61,569 nucleotides of DNA from Amycolatopsis pithecellobii (GTDB lineage: Bacteria; Actinomycetota; Actinomycetes; Mycobacteriales; Pseudonocardiaceae), in assembly GCF_009707865.1 (NCBI RefSeq), contig NZ_WMBA01000050.1, positions 1-61,569 on the forward strand, read 5' to 3'. The first letter of the stretch is position 1; every line of letters starts with the position of its first letter. Shown piece after piece: positions 17,677-27,007 of this stretch. A program made the position numbers and the translations under genes. The notes beneath the pieces are model-generated. The model was not told where the DNA came from. It did not search any database and was given only the letters and a program-made list of their open reading frames with translations.

Positions 17677-19416
17677 TCAGGGGCGCGGGATATTGCGCAG
17701 GTTCGAGCGCGCCAGGTCGATCATCTTCCCCACCCCGCCGCTGAGCACGACCTTGCTCGCCGCGAGCATGAAACCCTTGACCTGACCGCCGGTGATGTGC
17801 GGGGGAATCGACAGTGCGTTCGGATCGGTCACCAGGTCGACGAGCGCCGGGCCCGGATAGGCGAGCGCCTCGCTGAGCGCGTCGCGCACCTTCGCCGGAT
17901 CGGTGACCCGGATGGCGTGCAGTCCGGCGCCGCGCGCGATTGCCGCGTAGTCGACCGAATCGTGGTCGGTCTCGTAGTCGGGCAAACCGTCGACGAGCAT
18001 CTCCAGCTTGACCATGCCCAGCGAGGAGTTGTTGAACACCACGATCTTCACCGGCAGCCGGTGCAGTTTCACGGTGAGCAGCTCGCCCATCAGCATGCCG
18101 AGCCCGCCGTCGCCGGACATCGAGATGACCTGGCGGCCGGGCTCGGCCAGCTGCGCGCCGATCGCGTGTGGCAACGCGTTCGCCATGCTGCCGTGCAGGA
18201 ACGAGCCGATCACCCGGCGACGGCCGTTCGGGGTGAGGTAGCGCGCGGCCCACACATTGGACATTCCCGTGTCCACAGTGAACACCGCGTCGTCCGCGGC
18301 GAGGTCGTCGAGCACGTCGGCGACGTACTCGGGGTGGATCGGGACCTGCTTTTCGACGTTGCGGGTGTAGGCGTCGACCACGTTTTCCAGTGTGCGAGCG
18401 TGATCGCGGAGCATCTCGTCCAGAAAGGTACGGTCGCGCTTCTGCTCCAGTTTCGGCAGCACCGCCCGCAGGGTCTCGCCGACGTCACCGTGCACGGCCA
18501 GATCCAGCGGCGTGCGGCGGCCGAGGTGGGTCGCGTCATGGTCGATCTGGATCGTGTGCGCCTGGGGCAGGAAGCCGTCGTACGGAAAATCGGTGCCCAC
18601 CAACAACAAAACGTCGGCCTCGTGCATCGCGCGGTAGCAGGCGCCGTAACCGAGCAGGCCACTCATCCCGACGTCATAGGGATTGTCGAACTGGATCCAT
18701 TCCTTGCCACGCAGGGAATGCCCGATCGGCGAGTGCAGCTTTCCCGCCAGCTCCATGACTTCCTTGTGCGCGTTCTTGACGCCCGCGCCGCAGAACAACG
18801 TGACCTTCTCCGCGTTGTTCAGCGCGGCCGCGAGACGGTCCACAGAGGACGGTGATGGGACGAGCGTCGGGCTGTCGGTGACGAACGAGCCGGCTCCGGT
18901 CGGCAGCTCCGTCTCCAGATGCGCGACGTCGCCGGGCAGCACCAGCACGGACACCTCGCCGCGGGTGAGCGCATGCTGGATCGCGATGCGCAGCACGCGC
19001 GGCATCTGCCCTGGCTGCGTGATCTGCTCGCAGAAACCACTGCAGTCGACGAACAACCGCTCTGGATGCGTCTCCTGGAAGAACGACGTGCCGACCTGGG
19101 CGGCCGGGATGTGCGAGGCCAGCGCCAGCACCGGCGCCCCGGACCGGTTCGCGTCGTAGAGACCCTGCACCAGATGCGTGTTGCCGGGCCCGCAGCTGCC
19201 CGCGCACACCGCGAGGCGCCCGGTCAGCTGGGCTTCGGCCGCGGCCGCGAACGCGCCGGCCTCCTCGTTGCGGACATGCACCCAGTCGATGCCCTCGGTC
19301 CGCCGGATCGCGTCCACGATGGGATTGAGACTGTCCCCGACCACCCCGTAGATACGGGAAACACCCGCTTGGACGAGCACCTGCACGAACTGCTCGGCGA
19401 TGGTGATCTTGGGCAT
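17677..19416 (-). CDS. poxB: Pyruvate dehydrogenase (quinone), PoxB-type thiamine diphosphate enzyme
   Basis: PoxB oxidatively decarboxylates pyruvate to acetate and CO2, passing electrons to the quinone pool at the membrane. The 579-residue protein has the TPP N-domain with the catalytic glutamate in HVRNEEAGAFAAAAEAQ, the CAGSCGPGNTHLVQGLYDA block, the central FAD-binding domain and the TPP/Mg2+ motif MSGDGGLGMLMGELL followed by VVFNNSSLG. Length equals the family norm. The start MPKITIAEQFVQVLVQAGV aligns with the family start. Acetolactate synthase was considered, but the GDGGLGMLMGELLTVKLHRL region is PoxB-like. Confidence 0.9.
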   Translation of the reverse strand: MPKITIAEQFVQVLVQAGVSRIYGVVGDSLNPIVDAIRRTEGIDWVHVRNEEAGAFAAAAEAQLTGRLAVCAGSCGPGNTHLVQGLYDANRSGAPVLALASHIPAAQVGTSFFQETHPERLFVDCSGFCEQITQPGQMPRVLRIAIQHALTRGEVSVLVLPGDVAHLETELPTGAGSFVTDSPTLVPSPSSVDRLAAALNNAEKVTLFCGAGVKNAHKEVMELAGKLHSPIGHSLRGKEWIQFDNPYDVGMSGLLGYGACYRAMHEADVLLLVGTDFPYDGFLPQAHTIQIDHDATHLGRRTPLDLAVHGDVGETLRAVLPKLEQKRDRTFLDEMLRDHARTLENVVDAYTRNVEKQVPIHPEYVADVLDDLAADDAVFTVDTGMSNVWAARYLTPNGRRRVIGSFLHGSMANALPHAIGAQLAEPGRQVISMSGDGGLGMLMGELLTVKLHRLPVKIVVFNNSSLGMVKLEMLVDGLPDYETDHDSVDYAAIARGAGLHAIRVTDPAKVRDALSEALAYPGPALVDLVTDPNALSIPPHITGGQVKGFMLAASKVVLSGGVGKMIDLARSNLRNIPRP

Positions 19417-19494
19417 CGGCCCTCCGCTTTCCTCAGCTGATAAGGATGTCTCCGATTCTGCTGGGGCGCGGGCACCGGCGCACCCGGATGTGCG

Positions 19495-20580
19495 TCACCA
19501 GGTGTCGTGGACGTTTTCCGTGTCGGCGCCCGGAAGCGGTGGTGGCGTGGGTTTTGCCGTGGGGGTACGGGAAAACCGTGGCGCGGGCGCGGCCTGCGTC
19601 ACGCCGTCGAGGGTGACAAGGGTGTCACGGGCGGACAGGTGAGGGTGCACGGTGGCCTCCTCGAACGTCAGGACGGGCGTGACACACGCGTCGGTTCCCT
19701 CGAAGATCGCGGCCCACTCGTCGCGGGTCTTGCCGACGATCACGGCGGTGAAGCGGGCACGCAGGGCCGGCCAGCCGGCACGGTCGTACTGCGCGGGCAG
19801 GTCCTCGCCGTCGAGCCCGAGACCGTGCAGGAACGCCGCGTAGAACTGCGGTTCGAGGCAGCCGACCGCGATGTACCGGCCGTCGGCACAGGTGTAGGTG
19901 TCGTAGTAGGGCGCGCCGCCATCGAGCAGGTTCGTGCCGCGTTCGTCGCTCCAGCCACCGGACCCGCGGAACGACCACGTCATCTGCGACAGCACGCTCG
20001 CGCCGTCCACCATCGCGGCGTCCACGACCTGGCCCTGGCCAGAACGAGCGCGCTCCCACAACGCGGCCAGCACCCCCGTGACCAGGAACATCGACCCGCC
20101 ACCGAAGTCGCCGACGAGGTTGAGTGGTGGCACCGGGCGTTCCCCGGCGCGGCCGATCGCGTGCAGTGCACCGGTGAGGGAGATGTAGTTGATGTCATGC
20201 CCGGCGCGCTGGGCGAGCGGGCCGTCCTGCCCCCAGCCGGTCATCCGCCCGTAGACGAGACGGGGATTCACCGCGAGGCACTCCTGTGGCCCGAGCCCGA
20301 GCCGCTCGGTGACGCCGGGCCGGAACCCTTCCAGCAGCACGTCGGCCTTCTCGATCAGCCCCAGCACGAGAGCCCGGCCGTCGTCGGATTTCAGGTCCGC
20401 CGCGACCGAACGCCGGTTGCGCAGCACGTGGTCGGACGGCCCGACGGGGTCGAAACCGGCCTGGGGCCGCTCGATGCGGATCACGTCCGCACCCAGGTCA
20501 CCCAGCACCATCGCCGCATGCGGGCAGGGCCCCAGCCCGGCCAGCTCCACGACCCGCAGTCCCGCCAGTGGTCCCGCCAC
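19495..20580 (-). CDS. CaiB/BaiF-family CoA enzyme, alpha-methylacyl-CoA racemase-like
   Basis: AMACR interconverts (2R)- and (2S)-methylacyl-CoA esters, needed for beta-oxidation of branched chains and sterol side chains. The 361-residue protein starts with [20 protein letters not shown] and [11 protein letters not shown]. It carries [18 protein letters not shown], with the His and Asp expected of the racemase, and [12 protein letters not shown]. The GTG start is preceded by aaggaggaatgac. It is a stand-alone gene between poxB and a hypothetical gene. Racemase is favoured over CoA-transferase because of the GHDINYI block. Confidence 0.86.
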   Translation of the reverse strand: MAGPLAGLRVVELAGLGPCPHAAMVLGDLGADVIRIERPQAGFDPVGPSDHVLRNRRSVAADLKSDDGRALVLGLIEKADVLLEGFRPGVTERLGLGPQECLAVNPRLVYGRMTGWGQDGPLAQRAGHDINYISLTGALHAIGRAGERPVPPLNLVGDFGGGSMFLVTGVLAALWERARSGQGQVVDAAMVDGASVLSQMTWSFRGSGGWSDERGTNLLDGGAPYYDTYTCADGRYIAVGCLEPQFYAAFLHGLGLDGEDLPAQYDRAGWPALRARFTAVIVGKTRDEWAAIFEGTDACVTPVLTFEEATVHPHLSARDTLVTLDGVTQAAPAPRFSRTPTAKPTPPPLPGADTENVHDTW

Positions 20581-20771
20581 GTCATTCCTCCTTGCGCACG
20601 TGCATCAGCCTTGCCCAGGCTGCCGCACCGGGCGCCGGCGCGGAAGTGACACACACCTCGCCACCCACACGCGAAACCGGGCGCGCCGGGGCCGAACGCG
20701 GTGCCCCCCGAAGCGGCCGGTCCCGGCACGCGTCACCATTCTCGCTGGTCATCGCGCCGTGCGCTGGTTTC
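20581..20771. other. 191-bp intergenic stretch
   Basis: It lies upstream of the racemase-like gene and downstream of the hypothetical gene at 20772, both on the minus strand. It is GC-rich and contains the racemase gene's ribosome-binding site at its left end. I see no further gene, hairpin terminator or repeat. Confidence 0.5.
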
Positions 20772-21374
20772 TCAGCCGAACGGGCGGAACGGCTCGGTGC
20801 CTTCGCCCGGCACTTGCAGCAGCTGGGCGAACATGTCGATCAACACGAACGGCGGTTCGCCGGTCGCCTCGATTTCCCGGATCGCCGGGTACACCGTCTC
20901 GTCGACGACGACCGGTTTGGAGGTCTGCAGCGAGGCAGGGCGGCCCTGCGCGTCGAGGCTGAGCACCACGGCCGTCGCGTCCGCCAGCCGCATGATGGTG
21001 GTGCCGGCGGTGTCACTGTGCGGGGTGATGAACCGGGCGCCGGTGCCGACGTAGAAGGCGCGCAGCCCGGGGTCGACGCGCTGCCAGCGGTCGTCCGCGT
21101 CGGCGACCAGGCGCGGGTCCCCGGCCGCGGTCAGTTCCTCCCGCACGTCCTCGACGACCTGCCGGATCGGGGCGTTGACGTCCACCGGCTCGACCACCTC
21201 GTACAGCCGGAACCGGGTCTGTTCGCCGGCCGGTGGCAGCAGGAACAGGTGCAGCAGGGTGAAATGCCGATCCGCCGCGCGCGTCGACTCGATCAGCTGC
21301 CGCACGACAAGGCCCCGCAGGCGGGCGGCTTTCTCCGCGCTCATCCCGGCCAGGGTCGGTGCCAGCGACTTCAC
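20772..21374 (-). CDS. Hypothetical protein (200 residues)
   Basis: I do not recognise the family. The GTG start opens a soluble protein without signal peptide or membrane segment, ending in LIDMFAQLLQVPGEGTEPFR. It reads as real coding sequence with high third-position GC and mixed alpha/beta character. Features seen include a charged N-terminal helix (AEKAARLRGLVVRQLIE), GARFITPHSDTAGTTIMRL and VVVDETVYPAIREIEATGEP. It lies 50 bp from the acetyltransferase gene upstream on the same strand and may be co-transcribed with it. No function is proposed. Confidence 0.75.
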   Translation of the reverse strand: MKSLAPTLAGMSAEKAARLRGLVVRQLIESTRAADRHFTLLHLFLLPPAGEQTRFRLYEVVEPVDVNAPIRQVVEDVREELTAAGDPRLVADADDRWQRVDPGLRAFYVGTGARFITPHSDTAGTTIMRLADATAVVLSLDAQGRPASLQTSKPVVVDETVYPAIREIEATGEPPFVLIDMFAQLLQVPGEGTEPFRPFG

Positions 21375-21424
21375 ACCCGCACCCTACAAAGGCCACGCTC
21401 CGTGACTCGACCAGGCGGCCGCGC

Positions 21425-21748
21425 TCACCGCTCGAGCGCCTTGTCCAGCCACTGGACGGTCTCCGGGGTGACCTCGTCGGCGACATCGGCCTGGTCCGGG
21501 TGCTTGCGCAGGAACGACGCGACCAGCGGGCACACCGGCACGGCGCGCTTGCCTCCGGCGCGCACGTCCGCGAGCGCCCCGGTGACCAGCACCTTGCTCA
21601 GCCCGCGCCCGCCGAAGGCCTCGGCGATTTCGGTGTGGTAGAGGATCCGCTGGTCGCCGCGGTCGGCGTACTGGGCGAAACCCGCCAGCTCGCCGTCCAC
21701 GCTGATCTCGTACCGGTGCTTCTCGTCGTTCCTGCTTACGTCGGTCAT
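21425..21748 (-). CDS. GNAT-family N-acetyltransferase (YjdJ/GCN5-like, small)
   Basis: This short GNAT subfamily (about 90-110 residues) transfers acetyl from acetyl-CoA to an unknown small molecule or protein. The 107-residue protein has YEISVDGELAGFAQYAD, LYHTEIAEAFGGRGLSKVLV (the acetyl-CoA-binding region, with a FGGRGLSK variant of the Q/RxxGxG/A loop) and VPVCPLVASFLRKHPDQAD, all normal for the family. Its start overlaps the pirin gene's stop by 4 bp (ATGA), so the pair is coupled. The target is unknown. Confidence 0.85.
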   Translation of the reverse strand: MTDVSRNDEKHRYEISVDGELAGFAQYADRGDQRILYHTEIAEAFGGRGLSKVLVTGALADVRAGGKRAVPVCPLVASFLRKHPDQADVADEVTPETVQWLDKALER

Positions 21749-22707
21749 CGCTGCCCTTCGGGGTGGTTGCGGCGTGGGGCGAGGCGGGTGCGGGGAAGCT
21801 CGGGCGCGGGAAGGCGGTTGCCGGGATAGCCCTCGACCCGGCCGAACTGGCCGTCCTCAGCCTGCCATGCGGCCCGGAATTCAGCGATCTCGTCGTGGCT
21901 GCGGCCCACGAAGTTCCACCACATCACGATCTCCTCGGGGAACGGCGTGCCGCCGAGTAGGAGCACCCTCGCCGGCTCAGCCCCGGTGTTCGCCAGTTCG
22001 AGCCGGTCGGCGCCGGGCGCGACGTAGGCCATGTCCCCGGTGGTGAGCGCGGTGCCGGCGACGGTGAGTGACCCGGTGTCCTGCAGGATGCCGTGTTCGA
22101 ACTCGCGATCGACCGCCGGCACCAGCCGCGAACCCGGCTCGAGCACCAGCTCGGCGCCCAGCAGCGGAGTGAACGCCGGCACCGGCGAGGTTTCCCCGAG
22201 GAAGCTGCCGAGGAAGACCCGCGCCGACACGCCCGGCAAGGTGATCCGCGGCGGGGCGTAGTGGTGGAAGTCGCGGGCGGTGTGCCGGTGCTCGTCCGGC
22301 AGCGCGATCCACAGCTGAACTCCGTGCAGCACCGTGGTTTCCGGGGTCGAGACCTCGGAATGCGCGATACCGTGCCCGCTGGTCATCAGGTTCAGCTCGC
22401 CGGGCCGGACCATCGCGTGCGTGCCGAGGCTGTCCCGGTGTTCGACCTCGCCGCTGAACAACCAGCTCGCCGTCTGCAGCCCGGTGTGCGGATGCGGCGC
22501 CACATCCATCGCGGTGCTCGCCGGCCCGTAGTGGTCGGCGAAGCACCACGCGCCGATCAAGGACCGTTCCCGCTGCGGCAAAGTGCGGCGCACCCTGATG
22601 GCGCGCGGACCACCGAGCGGAACGTCCCGCGCGGTCAGCACGGTGACCCCGGTGCCCGGCCGGTCCTGGCAGAACAGTTCGGCCGGCGCCTGTTCGAGAT
22701 TGCTCAC
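21745..22707 (-). CDS. Pirin-family bicupin protein
   Basis: Pirins are metal-binding bicupins; some bacterial members are quercetin dioxygenases or modulate pyruvate metabolism. The 320-residue protein has the N-terminal cupin with the metal-binding set MDVAPHPHTGLQTASWLFSG, EVEHRDSLGTHAMVRPGE and TSGHGIAHSEVS. Its C-terminal pirin_C domain is around LLLGGTPFPEEIVMWWNFVG. The GTG start gives a sensible N-terminus. It is co-transcribed with the acetyltransferase. The specific reaction cannot be inferred. Confidence 0.9.
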   Translation of the reverse strand: MSNLEQAPAELFCQDRPGTGVTVLTARDVPLGGPRAIRVRRTLPQRERSLIGAWCFADHYGPASTAMDVAPHPHTGLQTASWLFSGEVEHRDSLGTHAMVRPGELNLMTSGHGIAHSEVSTPETTVLHGVQLWIALPDEHRHTARDFHHYAPPRITLPGVSARVFLGSFLGETSPVPAFTPLLGAELVLEPGSRLVPAVDREFEHGILQDTGSLTVAGTALTTGDMAYVAPGADRLELANTGAEPARVLLLGGTPFPEEIVMWWNFVGRSHDEIAEFRAAWQAEDGQFGRVEGYPGNRLPAPELPRTRLAPRRNHPEGQR

Positions 22708-22742
22708 CAGGCCATTGTGCCGTTGCAGGCAAGGTGGTGGGT

Positions 22743-23384
22743 TCAGGCGCCGGCGAGCAGGGTTACGCCGATCGCGAGCATGGTCGCGGCGACGAGCCCG
22801 TCAAGGACGCGCCAGGAGGACGGGCGCGCGAAAATCCCGGAAAGCAGGCGCGCGCCGAACCCGAGTGCGGTGAACCAGCACAGGCTGGCCACCACCGCGC
22901 CGAAGGCGAACTCCCACCGCAGCGTGCCGTGGGTGGCGGCGATGGAACCCAGTAACAGCACAGTGTCCAGATACACGTGCGGATTGAGCCACGTCATCGT
23001 CAGGCAGGTGAGCACCGCCCGGCGCCGGGAACCCGCGGCGGCGCCTTCGACCGTCATGGCGGCAGGCCGGAACAGCCGGCGTGCGGCCAGGATCCCGTAA
23101 CAGACCAGGAAAAGCCCGCCGACGATTCCCACGACCTTCAGCGCCGCAGGCTGCGCACGCACGACGGCACCGGCGCCCGCCACGCCGAGCGAGATCAGCA
23201 CCGCGTCCGAAGCCGCGCAGATGGCGACCACGAGCGGCACCGACTCGCGGCGAATGCCTTGGCGCAGCACGAAAGCGTTCTGCGCGCCGATGACGACCAG
23301 CAGCGACATCCCGGCCCCGAACCCGGTGGCGATGGTGAGCACGGCACCGACGTTAGGGCGGGGCATACCATCAGTCCAGCTCAT
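22743..23384 (-). CDS. lysE: LysE/ArgO-family basic amino acid exporter
   Basis: It is a membrane exporter of L-lysine and/or L-arginine. The 213-residue protein has six predicted membrane spans and the family signature IGAQNAFVLRQGIRRE (residues about 27-42), with TWLNPHVYLDTVLLLGSIA in the middle. Two ATG codons are possible, at 23384 and, six codons on, at 23366; the second gives a tighter fit to relatives. It is divergent from the LysR-type gene at 23409, the standard LysG/LysE (ArgP/ArgO) arrangement, in which the regulator with bound Lys/Arg activates the exporter. Confidence 0.9.
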   Translation of the reverse strand: MSWTDGMPRPNVGAVLTIATGFGAGMSLLVVIGAQNAFVLRQGIRRESVPLVVAICAASDAVLISLGVAGAGAVVRAQPAALKVVGIVGGLFLVCYGILAARRLFRPAAMTVEGAAAGSRRRAVLTCLTMTWLNPHVYLDTVLLLGSIAATHGTLRWEFAFGAVVASLCWFTALGFGARLLSGIFARPSSWRVLDGLVAATMLAIGVTLLAGA

Positions 23385-23408
23385 GATTCTTACGTAACAT
23401 TAGCTGTT

Positions 23409-24338
23409 GTGACGTCCTTCTTTCCGCTGGACCAGATGCGCACGCTGCTCGCCGTCGTGGACGAGGGCACATTCGACGCGGCCGCGGCGGCGCTGCACGT
23501 GACGCCGTCGGCGGTGAGCCAGCGGGTCAAGGCACTGGAGCAGGGGACCGGCCGGGTGCTGCTGTTGCGCACGAAACCGGTGCGGCCCACGGAATCGGGT
23601 GAAGTTGTGCTGCGGCTCGCGCGCCAGCTGGTGCAGCTGGAACGGGACGCGCGGGCGGAACTGGGCGTGGCAGGCGAACCGGCCACGGTGCCCATCGCGG
23701 TGAACGCCGACTCGCTGGCGACCTGGTTCTTGCCGGCGCTGACACGGGTGCCGGAGGGAATCTGTTTCGAGTTGCACCGCGAGGACGAGGAACGCACCAC
23801 GAGGCTGTTGCGCGAGGGCGTGGTGATGGCCGCCGTGACGTCGTCAGCCGAGGCGGTGCAAGGCTGTTCGGTCAGCGCGCTCGGGCGCATGCGGTACCTG
23901 CCGGTGGCGAGCCCGGATTTCGTGGCGCGGTGGCTGGACCGTCCGTTCCGGCGGGTGATCGGCGACGTGCCGGTGGTGGTGTTCGACCGGCACGACGAAT
24001 TGCAGGACAAGTTCGCACGGACGCTGCGGCGGCCAGGCGCGGGCCCGGCCCGGCATTACGTGCCCGCGTCCGAAGGGTACGTCGACGCGGTGATCGCCGG
24101 GCTGGGCTGGGGATTGGTCCCCGCGGCGCAGGCCGGTCCGCGGCTGGCGTCCGGGGCGCTGGTGTTGCTGGAGCCAGGGCGCACGATGGATGTGCCGTTG
24201 TACTGGCAGCAGTGGAAACTGCACTCGCCCGCGCTCTCGGCCACCGCGCGGGCCGTGACCGCGGCGGCGAAGGATGCACTGGTCCCGCCGAAGCCGCGGG
24301 ACCGCCCCGCCTTGCGATTGTCCTCTTTGGACACCTAG
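23409..24338 (+). CDS. lysG: LysR-family regulator, LysG/ArgP type
   Basis: It is predicted to activate the divergent exporter gene in response to intracellular lysine or arginine. The 309-residue protein has an N-terminal winged helix-turn-helix (FDAAAAALHVTPSAVSQRVKALE, given here as a region at about residues 20-40) and a C-terminal substrate-binding domain (NADSLATWFLPAL). The GTG at 23409 was chosen because the helix-turn-helix then begins at the usual distance; the frame is open upstream only through the divergent gene. Just 24 bp separates the two start codons, so the regulator site must overlap both translation starts and the transcript may be near leaderless. Confidence 0.9.
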   Translation: MTSFFPLDQMRTLLAVVDEGTFDAAAAALHVTPSAVSQRVKALEQGTGRVLLLRTKPVRPTESGEVVLRLARQLVQLERDARAELGVAGEPATVPIAVNADSLATWFLPALTRVPEGICFELHREDEERTTRLLREGVVMAAVTSSAEAVQGCSVSALGRMRYLPVASPDFVARWLDRPFRRVIGDVPVVVFDRHDELQDKFARTLRRPGAGPARHYVPASEGYVDAVIAGLGWGLVPAAQAGPRLASGALVLLEPGRTMDVPLYWQQWKLHSPALSATARAVTAAAKDALVPPKPRDRPALRLSSLDT

Positions 24339-24341
24339 ACT

Positions 24342-24357
24342 CGCCGTACTTTCGGCG
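24342..24357 (+). terminator. Weak hairpin after lysG
   Basis: CGCCG-tacttt-CGGCG forms a 5-bp stem four bases beyond the lysG stop codon. The tail (gtttacacc) has only a short T-run, so it is a weak candidate terminator. Confidence 0.35.
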
Positions 24358-24430
24358 GTTTACACCAATGCCCCGGCGCGGTAAGAAACATTCAGGCGGT
24401 CGACGATGCTGCCCGAGGAGGTCTCGACCA

Positions 24431-26896
24431 ATGTTCCGTCCTCGCTGGATGGTGACGGCGGCCGCGTTCGCCGTGGCGTTGCTGGGGTTTGCGGTGCCCG
24501 CGGCTTCGGCCGCTCCCGCGCCGCAGTGGCAGCGCCTCACGCCGCCGCTGAGCACGCCGTGGACCGGTCAGGTTTCCCCCGGCAACGCGCTGCCCGAGTA
24601 CCCTCGTCCGCAGCTGACCCGTGATCGCTGGCAGAACCTCAACGGGGTCTGGGAGTTCGCCGCGGCGGGGCCCGGCGAGGCGCCGCCGGTCGGACGCGAT
24701 CTCGCCGAACGCATCCTCGTGCCGTACCCCGTGGAGTCCGCGCTGTCCGGCATCATGCGCCACGAGACGCAGATGTGGTACCGGCGCACGTTCAGCGTCC
24801 CGCGGGACTGGCAGATCGGGCGCGGGCAGCGGCTGCTGCTGCATTTCCAGGCGGTGGACTACGACGCGACGGTGCTGGTCAACGGCAAGACCGTGGCTCA
24901 TCACACCGGCGGTTACGACTCGTTTTCCGTCGACGTCACCGATGCGCTCACCACGGCACAGGAGCAGGAAATCGTCGTCGGCGTCAGCGATCCGAACGAC
25001 CAGGGCGGTCAGCCACTGGGCAAGCAGCGCTCGCCGGGTGACGGCATCTTCTACACGCCCAGCTCGGGAATCTGGCAGACGGTGTGGCTGGAACCCGTGG
25101 CACCGGCGCATATCGACCGCCTTGACGTGACGCCGGACGTCGCGGACGGTTCCGTGTCGGTGAACGCGATCGTCGGCGGGCCGGTGCGGCAACGGGCCGA
25201 AGTCGTCGCGTACGACCACGGCAAAGTGGTCGCGCGGGCGAACGGCAACGCCAACCAGCCTGTCCGGCTCGCCATTCCCGGCGCGCACTTGTGGTCGCCC
25301 GACGATCCGTTCCTGTACGACCTGCGGGTGCGACTGTCCACTGGGGACGAAGCCGGTTCGTACTTCGGCATGCGCTCGATCAGCGTCGGCAAGACCGCGG
25401 ACGGCAAGCAGCGGATGTTGCTCAACGGGAAGTTCGTGATGCAGCTGGGCCCGCTGGACCAGGGTTTCTGGCCCGACGGCAGCTATACCGCACCCACCGA
25501 CGCAGCGCTGAAATTCGATCTGGAACAGGAAAAAGCGCTGGGCTTCAACATGGTGCGCAAGCACATCAAGGTCGAGCCCGACCGCTGGTACTACTACGCG
25601 GACAAGCTCGGACTGCTGGTGTGGCAGGACATGCCCGCGATGAAGGACGACATCGAACCCTCGCCCGCCGCGCGTGCCGTCTTCGAATCCGAGCTGCACC
25701 GGATGATCGATCAGCACCGGAGTTTCCCGTCGATCGTGATGTGGGTGCCGTTCAATGAAGGCTGGGGTGACTACGACGTCGGCCGGATCGCCGATCAGGT
25801 CAAGACCTGGGACCCGACCCGGCTGGTGAACGCGGAGTCCGGCGTGAACTGTTGCCGGTCCGAACCGGACAGTGGCCGTGGCGACATCTACGACGATCAC
25901 ACCTATACCGGTCCCGGTTCCCCGGTGCAGACCGGCGCGCGTGCCGCCGTCGATGGTGAGTACGGCGGGCTCGGGTACAAAGTGGACGGTCATCAGTTCG
26001 ACCCTGACGGCAGTTTCGCCTACGAGATGGAGCCCGACAGCGCGACGCTGACCCGCCGCTACGGCGAGCTGCAGCAACGGTTGCGGCTGGTGGCGCAGCA
26101 GTGCGGGGTGTCCGCGGGTGTCTACACGCAGACCACCGATGTGGAGAAGGAAGTCAACGGCTTCCTCACCTATGACCGCCAGGTGCGCAAGATGGACTTC
26201 GCCGCAGCGCGTGCCGCGAACCTGGCGGTGATCAACGGGGTGACCGGCGATCCTGCGCCGGGTCCGCCTGTTTCGCCTGGTACGCCGGGGATCGACGGTA
26301 TCGCGGCCTATCCGTTCGACGGGAGCACCGAGGACGTCGCCGGGGACCACGACGCGACACTCGTGGGTGGCGCGTCCTGGACCGAGGGCAGGCGCGGTTC
26401 CGCCTTGGCGCTGGGCGGTTCCGGGCAGTACGCCGACACCGGCGCCGCGCTGCTGAACACCGAGGGCAGCTACAGCGTCGCCGCCTGGGTGAAGTTCACG
26501 TCGCTGGGCGACGGGTTCCAGACGGTGGTGAGCCAGGACGGTGGTGACCACAGCGCGTTCTACCTGCAGTACTCGGGTGTGGAGCACAGGCTGGCGTTCA
26601 GTTTCGCCGGGATCCGCGCGCTGGCTCCGGACACGCCGGAGGCGAACCGCTGGTACCACCTGGTCGGTGTCCGCGACGCGGCCGCGGGCACGTTGAAGCT
26701 CTATGTGGACGGACGTCTGACCGGCACCACGAACGCGTGCCTCGGCGATCAGGCGACCGGCCACACGGTAATCGGACGCGGCCAGTACGCCGGTGGCCCG
26801 GTCGATTACGTCAACGGTGCGATCGATCAGGTGCATCTGTATGACCGCGCACTGTCCGATGTGGAGGTGTCCACTTTGTACTCGAGCGGCGCGTAG
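24431..26896 (+). CDS. Secreted glycoside hydrolase family 2 protein with C-terminal LamG domain
   Basis: GH2 enzymes include beta-galactosidases, beta-glucuronidases and relatives. The 821-residue preprotein starts with a signal peptide (MFRPRWMVTAAAFAVALLGF, cleavage near AASA-APA). A sugar-binding domain (LNGVWEFAA; LVNGKTVAHHTGGYDSFSVD), an immunoglobulin-like domain, a TIM barrel with the acid/base pair N442-E443 (VPFNEGWGDYDV) and a concanavalin-like LamG domain (about 620-820) follow. The ATG at 24431 follows an exact aggaggt nine bases upstream. The second catalytic glutamate is not obvious to me, though VDGEYGGLGY is a candidate. The substrate is unknown; LamG suggests binding to a polymeric glycan. 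Confidence 0.88.
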   Translation: MFRPRWMVTAAAFAVALLGFAVPAASAAPAPQWQRLTPPLSTPWTGQVSPGNALPEYPRPQLTRDRWQNLNGVWEFAAAGPGEAPPVGRDLAERILVPYPVESALSGIMRHETQMWYRRTFSVPRDWQIGRGQRLLLHFQAVDYDATVLVNGKTVAHHTGGYDSFSVDVTDALTTAQEQEIVVGVSDPNDQGGQPLGKQRSPGDGIFYTPSSGIWQTVWLEPVAPAHIDRLDVTPDVADGSVSVNAIVGGPVRQRAEVVAYDHGKVVARANGNANQPVRLAIPGAHLWSPDDPFLYDLRVRLSTGDEAGSYFGMRSISVGKTADGKQRMLLNGKFVMQLGPLDQGFWPDGSYTAPTDAALKFDLEQEKALGFNMVRKHIKVEPDRWYYYADKLGLLVWQDMPAMKDDIEPSPAARAVFESELHRMIDQHRSFPSIVMWVPFNEGWGDYDVGRIADQVKTWDPTRLVNAESGVNCCRSEPDSGRGDIYDDHTYTGPGSPVQTGARAAVDGEYGGLGYKVDGHQFDPDGSFAYEMEPDSATLTRRYGELQQRLRLVAQQCGVSAGVYTQTTDVEKEVNGFLTYDRQVRKMDFAAARAANLAVINGVTGDPAPGPPVSPGTPGIDGIAAYPFDGSTEDVAGDHDATLVGGASWTEGRRGSALALGGSGQYADTGAALLNTEGSYSVAAWVKFTSLGDGFQTVVSQDGGDHSAFYLQYSGVEHRLAFSFAGIRALAPDTPEANRWYHLVGVRDAAAGTLKLYVDGRLTGTTNACLGDQATGHTVIGRGQYAGGPVDYVNGAIDQVHLYDRALSDVEVSTLYSSGA

Positions 26897-27007
26897 CCAA
26901 CGGCTTCGAGTCGGCCGGTCTTTGTACGTCGCCGTAACAGACAGATCGCGTCGATGGACCTGCGCTGCGTGAGGCGAAGACTCTCTGGTGTGGGCGCTTC
27001 GGCCCGA

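Noticed and set aside
17677..19416. Acetolactate synthase
   Set aside because: The TPP region and C-terminal part match PoxB-type pyruvate oxidase better, and no small subunit or branched-chain genes are adjacent.
24392..26836. Long minus-strand open frame opposite the GH2 gene
   Set aside because: It has no recognisable motif and mirrors the secreted glycosidase, whose domains and ribosome-binding site are clear.
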